A stretch of 64,000 bases of DNA from Pseudolabrys sp. GTDB lineage: Bacteria > Pseudomonadota > Alphaproteobacteria > Rhizobiales > Xanthobacteraceae. A model generated the notes under the pieces. It ran no database searches. It saw nothing but the letters and a program-made list of their open reading frames with translations, and had not been told where the DNA came from. Location of the stretch: contig JARYIJ010000001.1 in the NCBI GenBank assembly GCA_029980465.1, positions 3,173,501-3,237,500 of the forward strand, written 5' to 3'. How positions within the stretch are numbered: position 1 is the stretch's first letter; the number at the start of each line of letters is the position of its first letter. Below are positions 53,986 through 64,000 of this stretch, piece by piece. Position numbers and translations under genes: made by a program.

Positions 53986-55422
53986 TCAGGTGATGCGCCG
54001 GTCGCGCGCCTCGGCGGGATTCCCAGCGGGTTCGGGCAGGCGATTGGCCAATTCGGCGCCGGCGTCGTGCGGCAACTGCGCGAACATCAGGATCGACAGT
54101 GCCGAGATCGCCGCGACCGCGAGGAACGCCGGCGGGAAATCGGCTGCCATGATGGCGTCGCTGGCGCGGCCGTGCAGCGCCACGGTGGCTTCGACGGCAA
54201 AGGCGCCGGCGGCGACGCCGGCCGACACCGCGAGTTGCTGCGCCACGCTGACCAGCGAGGTCGCCTTGCTGACGCGCTTCGGCTCGACCTCCGCATAAGC
54301 GAGCGTGTTAATGCTGGTGAACTGCAGCGAGCGGAAGAAGCCGCCGACCAGTAGCAGCGCGAGCATTGCCGGGATCGGGGTCGTGGCGGTGAAGAGCGCA
54401 CAGGCGGCGAAGAAGGCGGTGGCGATCAACGAGTTTGCGACCAGCACGGAGCGGAATCCGAAACGGCGCAGGATCATCGCCGTCGCCCACTTCATCATCA
54501 TGGCGCCGAGCGCCGAGGCGAAGGTGATGAGGCCGGACTGGAACGGCGTCATGCCGAAGCCGATCTGCAGCATCAGCGGCAGCAGGAAGGGCAGGGCGCC
54601 CAGCCCGATGCGGAACAGGAAGCCGCCGGCGACGCTGGCGCGGAACGTCGGCAGCCGGAACAGCGCGAGATCGAGCGCCGGGCTCGGCGTGCGCCGCGCG
54701 TGCACCAGATAGGCGCCGAAGAAGATCACGCCGGCGGCGATCAACCCGGTGACGACGGTCCACGGCAGGAAATTGAGGCCGGCGACCGACAGGCCGAACG
54801 CCATTCCGGCAATACCGAGTCCGGCCAATGCCATGCCCAGGACGTCGAACGGCTCGTGATGCTCGGCGCGGACGTCCTCGATGTATTTTGTGGCGAGCGC
54901 GATGCCGATCAGGCCGATCGGCACGTTGATGATGAAGATCCAGTGCCAGGTCGCATAGGTCGAGATGAGGCCGCCGACCGGCGGCCCCATCACCGGGCCG
55001 ATGAGGGCCGGCGTTGTCACCCACGCCATCGCGTTGACGAGGTCGCGCTTCGAGATCGAGCGCACCAGCACCATGCGACCGACCGGCGTCATCATCGCGC
55101 CGCCCATGCCCTGGACGATGCGGGCGATGACGAAGTCGGAGAGCGAGCTCGAGATCGCGCAGCCGATCGAGCCGATCACGAACACGCCGATGGCGGCGCG
55201 GAACACGGTGCGGGCGCCGAAGCGGTCGGCGGTCCAGCCGCTCGCCGGGATGAAGATCGCCAGCGAAAGCAGATAAGAGGTGATGGCCAGCTTGAGCGCC
55301 AGCGGATTGGCGTGGATGTCGGCGGCGATCGCCGGCAGCGAGGTCGAGATGACCGTCGAGTCCATGTTCTCCATAAACAGCGCGACCGCCACGATCAGCG
55401 GAATGATGCGTTCACGCGGCAT
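53986..55422 (-). CDS. DHA2-family MFS drug exporter
   Basis: A 478-aa inner-membrane protein with fourteen hydrophobic segments, the EmrB/QacA layout. Motifs include MDSTVISTSLPAIAADI near the N-terminus, GWTADRFGARTVF (MFS motif A) and the motif C-type stretch VMGPPVGGLISTYATWHWIF. There is no membrane fusion partner gene beside it. It may export antimicrobials or other small molecules. The gene is divergent from guaB. Confidence 0.9.
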   Translation of the reverse strand: MPRERIIPLIVAVALFMENMDSTVISTSLPAIAADIHANPLALKLAITSYLLSLAIFIPASGWTADRFGARTVFRAAIGVFVIGSIGCAISSSLSDFVIARIVQGMGGAMMTPVGRMVLVRSISKRDLVNAMAWVTTPALIGPVMGPPVGGLISTYATWHWIFIINVPIGLIGIALATKYIEDVRAEHHEPFDVLGMALAGLGIAGMAFGLSVAGLNFLPWTVVTGLIAAGVIFFGAYLVHARRTPSPALDLALFRLPTFRASVAGGFLFRIGLGALPFLLPLMLQIGFGMTPFQSGLITFASALGAMMMKWATAMILRRFGFRSVLVANSLIATAFFAACALFTATTPIPAMLALLLVGGFFRSLQFTSINTLAYAEVEPKRVSKATSLVSVAQQLAVSAGVAAGAFAVEATVALHGRASDAIMAADFPPAFLAVAAISALSILMFAQLPHDAGAELANRLPEPAGNPAEARDRRIT

Positions 55423-55751
55423 GGCGTTCGATCTGCAGGGGAGAATCCGGCACGGCGCGGCCCTTCAATAGCACAGGCCGGGCGGAAGGAAGGCGGCGGG
55501 GACCGCTGCGGCGGCATAGCAGCCATCCACCTGGCGCTCCTTGGCTGCAATTCCGGCCGCCGGTTCTAAATCCTGGGCGCAGGGTCAAGGGATGTCCGGG
55601 GAAGCCCTAGGATTCTCGGCGCAGCCGTGCTAACGACCGCCGCCAACCCAAAAGCGGGCCACCCGAGTCGGGCGCGGATGCCTCATCCGCCGGCGGTTTG
55701 CCGTTATCCCGGTTTCGGCGCCCGTAACGGCCCGGCGGCGAGGAGTTGGCG
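55423..55751 (+). other. Intergenic region between the DHA2 exporter and guaB, no feature identified
   Basis: 329 bp between divergent genes. It must carry both promoters. I find no strong hairpin, no EcfG-type site and no conserved riboswitch-like element by eye. Confidence 0.5.
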
Positions 55752-57236
55752 ATGGCGAAGTCCGATCAACTGGTCGATGCGTTCACGTTCGACGACGTGC
55801 TGATCAAGCCCGGCCTGTCGGACATCATGCCGGGCGACGTCGATATCCGCTCGCGCATCACCCGCTCGATCCCGCTCAACCTGCCGATCGTCGCCTCGGC
55901 GATGGACACGGTGACCGAGGCCCACATGGCCATCGCCATGGCGCAGGCCGGCGGCATCGGCGTCATCCACCGCAACCTCGAGCCGGAGGATCAGGCCGGC
56001 CAAGTCCGCCAGGTCAAGAAATTCGAGTCCGGCATGGTGGTGAACCCGCTCACGATCGGTCCCGACGCCTCGCTCGCCGAGGCGCTGCATCTGATGGCGA
56101 CCAACCACATCTCCGGCATCCCAGTGGTCGAGGCCGCCAATGGCGGGCCCGGCAAGCTGGTCGGCATCCTGACCAACCGCGACGTGCGCTTCGCCAGCAA
56201 TCCGCTGCAGCCGGTGTCGGAACTGATGACGAAGGACAGACTGGTCACGGTGCGCGAGGGTGTCAGCCAGGATGAGGCGAAGGCGCTATTGCATCGTCAC
56301 CGCATCGAGAAGCTGCTCGTCGTCGACGACCACTACCGCTGCGTCGGCCTCATCACCGTGAAGGACATCGAGAAGGCGGTCGCCAACCCGAACGCCTGCA
56401 AGGACGAGCAGGGCCGCCTGCGCGTCGCCGCCGCCACCACGGTCGGCGACAAGGGCTTCGCGCGCACCGAGGCGTTGATCGCCGCGGGCGTCGATCTCGT
56501 GGTCGTCGACACGGCGCACGGTCACTCGCAGGCGGTGCTGACCGCCGTCAACCGCATCAAGAAGTTGTCGAACAAGGTGCAGGTCGTCGCCGGCAACGTC
56601 GCGACGCGCGAGGGCGCCAAGGCGCTGATCGATTCCGGCGCCGATGCCATCAAGGTCGGCATTGGTCCGGGCTCGATCTGCACGACGCGTATCGTCGCCG
56701 GCGTCGGCGTGCCGCAGCTGACCGCCGTAATGGACTCCGTCGAGGAGGCGAAGAAGACCGATACGCCGGTGATCGCCGATGGCGGCATCAAGTATTCCGG
56801 CGACCTCGCCAAGGCGCTTGCCGCTGGCGCCGATTGCGCCATGGTCGGCTCGCTGCTCGCCGGCACCGACGAGACGCCGGGCGAGGTGTTCCTCTATCAG
56901 GGCCGCTCGTACAAGACCTATCGCGGCATGGGCTCGGTCAGCGCGATGGCGCGTGGCTCGGCCGACCGCTATTTCCAGCAGGACATTAAGGACACGTTGA
57001 AGCTCGTGCCAGAAGGCGTCGAGGGCCAGGTGCCTTACAAAGGCTCGGCAGCGACGGTGCTGCACCAGCTAGCCGGCGGCTTGCGCGCGGCGATGGGCTA
57101 TACCGGCGCCCACACCATTCCGGAATTCCATGATAGGGCGCAGTTCGTGCGCATCTCGAACGCCGGCCTGCGCGAGAGCCACGTCCACGACGTTGTCATC
57201 ACGCGCGAGAGCCCGAACTACCCGAGCCGGGTATAA
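55752..57236 (+). CDS. guaB: Inosine-5'-monophosphate dehydrogenase
   Basis: Oxidises IMP to XMP with NAD+, the committed step to GMP. The 494-aa protein has the catalytic Cys310 in GPGSICTTR, the K+-site loop around it, and the Arg-Tyr flap region YRGMGS. Two CBS domains lie at about 95-205. The ATG at 55752 has AGGAG 7-11 bp upstream and is chosen over the TTG at 55746. Confidence 0.97.
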   Translation: MAKSDQLVDAFTFDDVLIKPGLSDIMPGDVDIRSRITRSIPLNLPIVASAMDTVTEAHMAIAMAQAGGIGVIHRNLEPEDQAGQVRQVKKFESGMVVNPLTIGPDASLAEALHLMATNHISGIPVVEAANGGPGKLVGILTNRDVRFASNPLQPVSELMTKDRLVTVREGVSQDEAKALLHRHRIEKLLVVDDHYRCVGLITVKDIEKAVANPNACKDEQGRLRVAAATTVGDKGFARTEALIAAGVDLVVVDTAHGHSQAVLTAVNRIKKLSNKVQVVAGNVATREGAKALIDSGADAIKVGIGPGSICTTRIVAGVGVPQLTAVMDSVEEAKKTDTPVIADGGIKYSGDLAKALAAGADCAMVGSLLAGTDETPGEVFLYQGRSYKTYRGMGSVSAMARGSADRYFQQDIKDTLKLVPEGVEGQVPYKGSAATVLHQLAGGLRAAMGYTGAHTIPEFHDRAQFVRISNAGLRESHVHDVVITRESPNYPSRV

Positions 57237-57346
57237 GTCTCGCCGGCGTCGGCCGGCGCCGCGGTGAGAAGCCCTCTTTATACGGCAAATAGACGGGCGT
57301 CCGGCCCGTGGCCTGCTAATATGCCGCCTCCTGCTCCTGGGGGCGT

Positions 57347-58678
57347 ATGATGGGCCGGACTGCTGCCGGAATTGTGGTTGCCTCTGTCGCGCTCGCGGCT
57401 GCGCCGTTTGCACCGGCCTTCGCCCAGTGCGGCAGTACGCAGGACCTCGTGCCGTGCATCAGCGTGCCGCGTGCGCCGCAGGGGCCGTCCTATTTCCCAC
57501 GCGCGAGCGGTGGCCGCAGCTCCGTCCGCACGTATCATTACGGCGGCGGTGGCGGTCGCACGGCCGCGGCGATCGGAGCCGCCGGCGCCGCCATCGGCAT
57601 TCTTGGCGCGATGATCGAGCAAGCCGAGCGCGAGCAGAATGCGGCCGATGCGGCAGCCCGGCAACGATGGGCCGCCTGCCAGAGGCGCTATCGCCAGGCC
57701 TACGCTCTCAACGAGGAGGCACGGCAAGCAGCTGCCGGAAGTAATGTCGAGGTATCGTTTGCGATGTTCGAACGAGCGCTCGCCGTCCTGGGCAGTTGCG
57801 GCAATCCATCCGACATCGCCGTGCTGCGTCACAATCTTGAGAATGCACGAAAAGACTATGCCGCGCTCACCAATCCTAGTGGCAGTCGCATGTATGGCGG
57901 TGACGCCCCCAAGAAGCCGCTCATCCCGCCTGGCGAGCTCAACAACCGCGCCGCAGAGGCCTGCGCTTCGCTGACCGGACAATCACCGGAGTGGCAGACG
58001 TGCATGCGCAACCGTGAAGCCGATCTCATCATGCTCGGGGACGATGCCTGCCAGTCGATCGCCGACGCCGACGCACGCAACCGCTGCGTTTTCAACCGCT
58101 ACTGGGCGAGCGTGAACGGCAAGGACCCGAACGAATTCGGCGATCCAGCCAACTGCTATTGGGATGAGCACGGCAATCCGTGTCATCCGGGAGGAGGGGC
58201 GACTGCATCGGACTCCGCGGATGATCGGAACGGATTGCGAGAGCGACTGAAGAGGGCTCTCGATCGCGGCGCGTCCGCCGGTGCTGCGATTGACAGGGCG
58301 CGGGCGAACGAAATCGCGCGTGCCAAGATGCTGCGCGATTCGCTGCCGGAAGGGTCGGAGGATCGCAAGCGACTCGACGACCTCATCGCAAAAGCGGAAG
58401 CCGGGCGGATGCCGAGCGCCGGAGCGGCTCCTGCGCAACCCCCGCCGGGGCCGCAACAACAGCAGCAGGCGGATAACCCGCCCGCGGGACCGGATGCCAA
58501 TGCGTCCGGCTCGGACGCGTCACAGAACTCATCGCGAGACGACGCGTACGATAACTACATGCAGGGCACCAACACAAACTCGGGCGGCCAGAATAATGGC
58601 GACCTCGGACATTCGAACTTCTCCATGAGCGGCTCGGAAACGCGGCAAGAGATGGATCGAATGGAAGGCAAGCGCTAG
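57347..58678 (+). CDS. Exported protein of unknown function with low-complexity C-terminus
   Basis: A 443-aa protein I do not recognise. A signal peptide covers residues 1-27 (ending FAFA-Q). A Gly-rich segment precedes a helical region (about 85-170) rich in Glu, Arg and Ala. Central paired Cys residues are seen (CASL, CMRN, CQSI, CVFN, CYWDEHGNPC), and the C-terminal ~90 residues are Pro/Gln, then Asn/Ser/Gly-rich. Two ATG codons at 57347 and 57350 can start it. Convergent with the TPR gene. Confidence 0.72.
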   Translation: MMGRTAAGIVVASVALAAAPFAPAFAQCGSTQDLVPCISVPRAPQGPSYFPRASGGRSSVRTYHYGGGGGRTAAAIGAAGAAIGILGAMIEQAEREQNAADAAARQRWAACQRRYRQAYALNEEARQAAAGSNVEVSFAMFERALAVLGSCGNPSDIAVLRHNLENARKDYAALTNPSGSRMYGGDAPKKPLIPPGELNNRAAEACASLTGQSPEWQTCMRNREADLIMLGDDACQSIADADARNRCVFNRYWASVNGKDPNEFGDPANCYWDEHGNPCHPGGGATASDSADDRNGLRERLKRALDRGASAGAAIDRARANEIARAKMLRDSLPEGSEDRKRLDDLIAKAEAGRMPSAGAAPAQPPPGPQQQQQADNPPAGPDANASGSDASQNSSRDDAYDNYMQGTNTNSGGQNNGDLGHSNFSMSGSETRQEMDRMEGKR

Positions 58679-58681
58679 CCG

Positions 58682-59896
58682 CTATTGTCCGAGCAGCCGC
58701 TTGTAGTTGTCGGCGACGTCGGGGCTCGCTCGCTTTGCGATCGTCATGTCGACGGCGCCACCGAGCTGGTCGCCTTTCTTGGTCTTGGCAAGGCCGCGCG
58801 GGTAGAGAATGCTGGCCGCGTTTTCACCAACTTGACTGCCGCCGGTATAGCCCTCGATTTTCAGCGCCGCATCGTAGTCCGCGATGGCTTTGTCGTAGTT
58901 CCCCATCTTCAGATAGATGTCGCCGCGCGTCGAAACCACTCGCGACGAGCCGGGCGCCAGCTCGAGCGCCTTGCTGCAATCGGCCATGGCGTCATCGAGC
59001 TTGCCGAGCATGCCGTTGACCCAGCAGCGAGACTGCCAGCCAACGAAGCTCTTCGGCGTCAACTCGATCAGGCGGGCGAGATCGGGAAGGCATTTTTCGG
59101 GTTCGCCGTTAAGCTCATAGAGGCCGGATCTGATGCCAAAATAGACAGGCTTCGGATTGAGATCGATGGCGGCGGAAAGGTCCTTGATCGCGTTTGCGTA
59201 GTCTTTTTTCCCGCGATAGGCGTCCGACCGCGTCCCCAGCGGCAGAGCGTGATCGGCTTTACTGCCGGATCGAGGCACCAGCTTGATCGCTACGGTCGCG
59301 TCAGCGATCGCGGCGTCGTAATCCTTCAAATGAATTTTGGCCAACGCACGGTTGTTGTAGGCCGGTCCATATTTCGGGTCGAGCGCAATCGCCTTGTCAA
59401 AGTCAGGCAGCGCTTCGCGGTCTTTGCCTTGCTTCACCAAAACGCTGGCCCGGTTGTAATAGCCGAGCACAGCCTTTGGATTGAGCGCGATGGCCTTGCT
59501 GGCATCGGCCAGAGCCAAATCGTAACGCCCGGTTTCGGAATAAACCGCCGAGCGGTTGATGTAACAAAGCGGGAACCTCGGCGCCAAGCTGATTGCGATA
59601 TTGTATTCCTTCAAGGCGCGGTCATAGTCGCCCATCATTTTGTATGCGAGGCCGCGGTTGAGGTAGGCGCTTCCCAGGACTGCGCCTTTGGTTTTGTGCG
59701 CGGCGATGATGGCTGTGCAGCCCTGCGCTATCTGTTCTGGCGTCGCATTGTTCTTGCCGATGCACCAATTGACCATCTTCTGCGATTGCGCCGAAGCTGA
59801 TGCGGTTGAAATCAGCCAAGTCAGGAGCGCGAAATGCATGACCGCAAAGATGGCATGGCTGCGCGTGCGCGCACGACTGGCTAACGGTTCCTGCAT
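58682..59896 (-). CDS. Exported TPR-repeat protein
   Basis: A 404-aa protein: signal peptide (about residues 17-36, ending SASA), then roughly eight tetratricopeptide repeats from residue 60 to 380, each showing the A-Y-x-N-R-A/G-x-x-x-x-x-G pattern (for example AYNNRALAKIH). Compared with the 646-aa TPR protein at 51.9-53.9 kb it lacks the Pro-rich linker. No enzymatic domain is visible. The context gives no partner. Confidence 0.85.
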   Translation of the reverse strand: MQEPLASRARTRSHAIFAVMHFALLTWLISTASASAQSQKMVNWCIGKNNATPEQIAQGCTAIIAAHKTKGAVLGSAYLNRGLAYKMMGDYDRALKEYNIAISLAPRFPLCYINRSAVYSETGRYDLALADASKAIALNPKAVLGYYNRASVLVKQGKDREALPDFDKAIALDPKYGPAYNNRALAKIHLKDYDAAIADATVAIKLVPRSGSKADHALPLGTRSDAYRGKKDYANAIKDLSAAIDLNPKPVYFGIRSGLYELNGEPEKCLPDLARLIELTPKSFVGWQSRCWVNGMLGKLDDAMADCSKALELAPGSSRVVSTRGDIYLKMGNYDKAIADYDAALKIEGYTGGSQVGENAASILYPRGLAKTKKGDQLGGAVDMTIAKRASPDVADNYKRLLGQ

Positions 59897-60038
59897 ATGC
59901 TGCCCCCGGCTGAACCGTCAGGAATCTAGCAAGGAGGATGCCGGTGCGGAAGCGGAGCGCAGCCGGGTGTCCCCGGCGCGTTGTGTAAAAAACGTCTGTC
60001 TCTGCTCCTTAAATCAGCCGGGGCGGTCGATCAGCCGA

Positions 60039-60150
60039 GGCCCGGGCATGGCCGTTTCAACGACAGCGTTTTGAAGAATGCCGTGTCCCGGGCTATTCAG
60101 CTATTTGTACCTAAAAGCGTGGACGCCCGGCACAAGGCCGGGCATGACGA
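60039..60150. repeat. Dispersed inverted-repeat element upstream of the MAPEG gene
   Basis: Contains GCCCGGGCA near 60050 and its inverted counterpart TGTCCCGGGC near 60083, then a 7-bp hairpin GCCCGGC / GCCGGGC (60125-60143) followed by ATGACGA. The gap 59897-60167 holds nothing else that I can identify. Confidence 0.55.
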
Positions 60151-60167
60151 CGATGGAGAGTCTCACC

Positions 60168-60593
60168 ATGTCAGTCCGTTTGGTCCTGCTGCCGCTGTTC
60201 GTCGAGGTGCTACTCACCTTCGGCCTGTTCTTTTGGATGGCGTATTACCGCGTGACGCTGATCCGCAGCCGCGCCGTGCATCCGCGCGACATCGCGCTGC
60301 GCGAGCCGAACTGGCCACCGCACGTGCTCAAAGTCGCCAACGCCGCGCACAACCAGCTCGAATTGCCGCTGCTGTTCTACGTGCTGACGATCCTCGCGAT
60401 CATCACGCGCCACGCCGACATCGTCTTTGTCGTGCTCGCCTGGATCTTCGTGCTCGCGCGCCTGGCGCATGCCTACGTGCACACGACCAGCAACCGGATA
60501 TCGGTGCGAGGCCCCGTATTCGGCATCGGCCTTCTGGTGCTGCTGATCATGTGGGTGATCTTCATGGTGCGCATCCTCGCCGGAGCGCCGTGA
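60168..60593 (+). CDS. MAPEG family membrane protein
   Basis: A 141-aa inner-membrane protein with four hydrophobic helices, the MAPEG fold of eicosanoid and glutathione enzymes. The motif REPNWPPHVLKVANAAHNQLELPLLFY is the family-conserved stretch (N-x-x-E-x-P). Bacterial MAPEG proteins sometimes conjugate glutathione, but activity here is unknown. GGAGAG 8 bp upstream selects the ATG at 60168 over upstream ATGs at 60144 and 60153. Confidence 0.82.
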   Translation: MSVRLVLLPLFVEVLLTFGLFFWMAYYRVTLIRSRAVHPRDIALREPNWPPHVLKVANAAHNQLELPLLFYVLTILAIITRHADIVFVVLAWIFVLARLAHAYVHTTSNRISVRGPVFGIGLLVLLIMWVIFMVRILAGAP

Positions 60594-60649
60594 CCGCGGT
60601 TCCGCGATTTTCGTTGTAATGAGCGCCGCCAGGGGCTAGGTCGCGCGGC

Positions 60650-61951
<1,302 letters not shown>

Positions 61952-62032
61952 TACAAAGCGAGCGGAGATTCCCCGATTGTGCCGCAATCGCGGCCCAAAT
62001 CGTCCGCGAATTTCAGGTGATTGGCTGGCCCT

Positions 62033-63235
62033 GTGACGAAGATACCTCCTCCCGTCCTGTTTGCGACCCGCGACCCCGAACCGGGCGCCGACATCCGCCA
62101 TGCAGCCGATCATCGGCACGGCCTGCACGACCTGCCGCGCTCGCGCAGCCAGCGCTTCACTGGTGTTGTGCAACTGATCGGCTCGGTCATTGGCATCCCG
62201 CTGGCGCTGGCCAGCGGCTATTCGCTCTACCGCGCCAACTTCTCGCCGGAGTCGGCCTGTCAGTCGCTGCGCGCCGGCATCGTGTCGATGCTCGACAAGA
62301 ATGCCGACGCATCGACGCTGCGCATGCTGGTGCATCGCGACGTTGTTCGCTTCGAGAACGAGTGTGGCGCCTACGATCCCGATGCCGTCGCGGCCTTCAG
62401 GAATCTGCTGGCGGCCGAGCGCGCGCCGGCGCGTCATGTCGAAACGCGTCCGGCGATCGAGGCGGTCGTCGCGAAGCCGGCGGCGAAGGCCGAAGCACCG
62501 GCCAAGACCGAACCGGCCAAGACTGAACCGGCGAAACGCGAGGCGCTCGCGAAGTCCGAAGCCAAGCCCGCAGTCAAGTCCGAAGCCGTTGTCAGGCATG
62601 AGCCGAAGACTGCCGCGCCTGTGACAGTGAAGCGCGAACGTGAGCCGGCCGTGAAAGAGGTCAGGCGCGAGCTCCATCTCGCACCCAAACAGGACGGCAA
62701 GCAGGATCTCAAGGCGTTGGAGGATGCCAAGGCCATCCTGGAGCCGAAACCTGTCGCCCCGGCCAAGCCGCCCGCCGCGATGCCGGCTGCGCCGCTGCCT
62801 GCCGACCTGGCGCCGGCGGAAACAGAGCCGGCTGATGCCATGACATCGGCGGCCAAGGCTCCGGAGGTGAAGGCTGACAGTGCGAAACCTGTCGAGACCA
62901 AGCCGGCGGAATTGACGCCGCCCGAAGCCGTGCCCGCCGCGCCACAGCCGGCTCAGGCCTCGCTCGATCAAGGCGACACGACGCAGGTCGACGCCGCTTG
63001 GGTCGCCCGCGTGCGCGAGGCGTTGCGCGAGAGCGCGCAACGCCCGCAGCCCGCCGATGTCGATGCGCCGCCCGCTGCCGCCGCGGCGCCGGCTACCGCG
63101 CCGATACCGCCGCCGGTCGTCGTGCCGGACCCGCCTGCTTCATCGCCCAGTTCGCAGACCGCCAGCGTGCCGCCGGATCATCCGGTGCCGCCGGAGCCGA
63201 TCCCGAACGTCAGTCCGCCGCCGGCCGGCAACTGA
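62033..63235 (+). CDS. Membrane-anchored protein with Lys/Ala/Pro-rich domain
   Basis: A 400-aa protein without a recognised family. A hydrophobic segment lies at about residues 42-62 (VVQLIGSVIGIPLALASGY), with a short N-terminal arm. The next ~75 residues are ordered and carry one Cys pair (SACQSL, FENECGAYD). The rest is Ala/Pro/Lys/Glu-rich repeats (AKTEPAK-type) and Pro-rich C-terminus. The design is that of a TonB-like or cell-wall-spanning anchor, but no TonB C-terminal domain is present. GTG at 62033 or TTG at 62021 could start it. Confidence 0.65.
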   Translation: MTKIPPPVLFATRDPEPGADIRHAADHRHGLHDLPRSRSQRFTGVVQLIGSVIGIPLALASGYSLYRANFSPESACQSLRAGIVSMLDKNADASTLRMLVHRDVVRFENECGAYDPDAVAAFRNLLAAERAPARHVETRPAIEAVVAKPAAKAEAPAKTEPAKTEPAKREALAKSEAKPAVKSEAVVRHEPKTAAPVTVKREREPAVKEVRRELHLAPKQDGKQDLKALEDAKAILEPKPVAPAKPPAAMPAAPLPADLAPAETEPADAMTSAAKAPEVKADSAKPVETKPAELTPPEAVPAAPQPAQASLDQGDTTQVDAAWVARVREALRESAQRPQPADVDAPPAAAAAPATAPIPPPVVVPDPPASSPSSQTASVPPDHPVPPEPIPNVSPPPAGN

Positions 63236-63265
63236 CACGATCAATCCTGTTTTGGAGTGTGGCCG

Positions 63266-63346
63266 TCGTGCCCGCATTTGCGCGGGCACCCGAGCCTTCG
63301 ACTCGATACACGCCAAGGTCGGATGGCCGGCTCGGCCGGTCATGAC
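63266..63346. repeat. Dispersed inverted-repeat element near the right edge
   Basis: An 8-bp perfect hairpin GTGCCCGC / GCGGGCAC (63268-63289) with a 6-base loop, followed at a distance by GCTCGGCCGGTCATGACGG, similar in design to the elements at 51.8 and 60.1 kb. It lies between the Lys/Ala/Pro-rich protein gene and the convergent aat. Confidence 0.55.
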
Positions 63347-63425
63347 GGAGCGCCAGCATGGGTCTGACCGCGGCTCGTGTCGCGCCGAAGCCGCCGTCGT
63401 GGTTAATCCCCAAGATGCCGCGGGA

Positions 63426-64000
63426 TTACGCCTTGTCGTTCTTGGAAAACTGTCGCCACACCGCGACATCGGCGAGATCGGCCTCGATCTGCCAGCGCCC
63501 GGCCTTGCCGCGGGCGCGGACCGCCTTGGCGAGGTGCGCGAGATAGATGTCGCGCGGAATGTCACGGAAGCCGAGATCGCGCATGGTCGGGCTCATCAGC
63601 TTGCCGTCGTCGAAGTGATAGCCCCAGCGCGCGAGATGGAAATTCAGTGCGCACAGCCCGACCTTCGACGTGTTCGGCTCGAGCGAGAACTGCGACTCGC
63701 CGCTGAACGAGGCGCCGATGGCAACGCCGTAGCCGCCGCCGGCAAGTTCGCCGCGTTTGTTCCAGACCTCGAAGCTGTGCGCGTAACCGGCGTCGAACAG
63801 CTCGGCATAGGCACGCATGATGCGCGGCGTGATCCAGGTCAGCCGCCAGCGGCCGGTGCGCGGGCCGGCGCAGGCGGCGATGACGGCCTCGAAGTCGCGG
63901 TCGAAGGTGACGGTGTAGCCGCCGTTGCGCAAAACCTTGCGCATGGTCCTGCCGATATGCGCGTCCTCGAACGACAGCACGCAGCGCTTGGGCGGCGACC
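63426..64000 (-). CDS. aat: Leucyl/phenylalanyl-tRNA--protein transferase, 5' part cut by the right edge
   Basis: Transfers Leu or Phe from tRNA to N-terminal Arg/Lys of proteins in the N-end rule degradation pathway. Reading from the right edge the frame is open with no stop (SPPKRCVLSFEDAH), so an earlier start lies outside the window and the GTG at 63980 is not the true start. Visible motifs: WITPRIMRAYAELFDAGYAHSFEVW, GGGYGVAIGASFSGESQFS and SPTMRDLGFRDIPRDIYL, matching the Aat family. At least 190 aa are seen. Confidence 0.9.
   Translation of the reverse strand, partial: SPPKRCVLSFEDAHIGRTMRKVLRNGGYTVTFDRDFEAVIAACAGPRTGRWRLTWITPRIMRAYAELFDAGYAHSFEVWNKRGELAGGGYGVAIGASFSGESQFSLEPNTSKVGLCALNFHLARWGYHFDDGKLMSPTMRDLGFRDIPRDIYLAHLAKAVRARGKAGRWQIEADLADVAVWRQFSKNDKA

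Overview
The window is chromosomal DNA from an alphaproteobacterium of the order Hyphomicrobiales, close to the Bradyrhizobium/Rhodopseudomonas/Pseudolabrys group. The evidence is the high GC content, the complete acpXL-fabZ-fabF2-fabF1-adh-lpxXL island that makes the very-long-chain acyl group of rhizobial lipid A, the nepR-ecfG general-stress regulators, the class II DAHP synthase, and DUF families typical of this group (DUF2865, DUF992, DUF1328). Coding density is ordinary. I see no integrase, transposase, phage module or CRISPR array.

Layout. 0-9 kb: moaA, a PEGA lipoprotein, gph, rpiA, a DUF2059 protein, glutathione reductase, class II DAHP synthase and glutamine-dependent NAD+ synthetase. 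8.7-12.4 kb: reverse-strand DUF2865 protein, EamA transporter, maiA, a MarR regulator and a small Cys-rich secreted protein. 12.7-16.8 kb: cysS, a GNAT acetyltransferase, two tiny membrane proteins and cimA in an overlapping operon, then a glyoxalase-fold gene. 16.9-24 kb: LOG-family hydrolase, Atm1-type ABC exporter, psd-pssA (phosphatidylethanolamine synthesis), GST, AprI/Inh-like lipoprotein and mmsA. 24-30 kb: a MotA/MotB-like stator pair, two tandem Kup potassium transporters and a rhodanese. 30.2-35.5 kb: the lipid A very-long-chain fatty-acid island. 36-38.5 kb: a hairpin cluster, a DUF2946-PCuAC copper pair, a carboxymuconolactone-decarboxylase-like protein and a low-affinity iron permease-like protein.

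38.6-46 kb is the most informative stretch. It holds ku-ligD (non-homologous end joining), nepR-ecfG, DUF1328, a DUF883/two-TM pair, DUF992 and small exported proteins. Reading both strands, I find GGAAC-N16/17-CGTT, the EcfG promoter consensus, upstream of nepR-ecfG, DUF1328, DUF883, DUF992 and the iron permease-like gene. Weaker GGAAC-N18/19-TT forms lie before ku and two other genes. This looks like a clustered general-stress regulon with an autoregulated sigma factor, but phyR is not beside it. A tRNA-Gln(CUG) gene lies at 45.5 kb.

46-64 kb: MFS transporter, an orphan CoxL-type molybdenum hydroxylase large subunit, ppx/gppA with rlmE, two large TPR proteins, a DHA2 drug exporter, guaB, an unknown exported protein, a MAPEG protein, an RsmB-type rRNA methyltransferase, a Pro/Ala/Lys-rich membrane-anchored protein and aat, which runs off the right edge. 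Four dispersed inverted-repeat elements lie between genes (16.8, 51.8, 60.1 and 63.3 kb).

The two main points for follow-up are the EcfG promoter cluster and FabF2 of the lipid A island, which has Glu where a ketosynthase needs its catalytic Cys. It resembles the chain-length-factor subunit of type II polyketide synthases.
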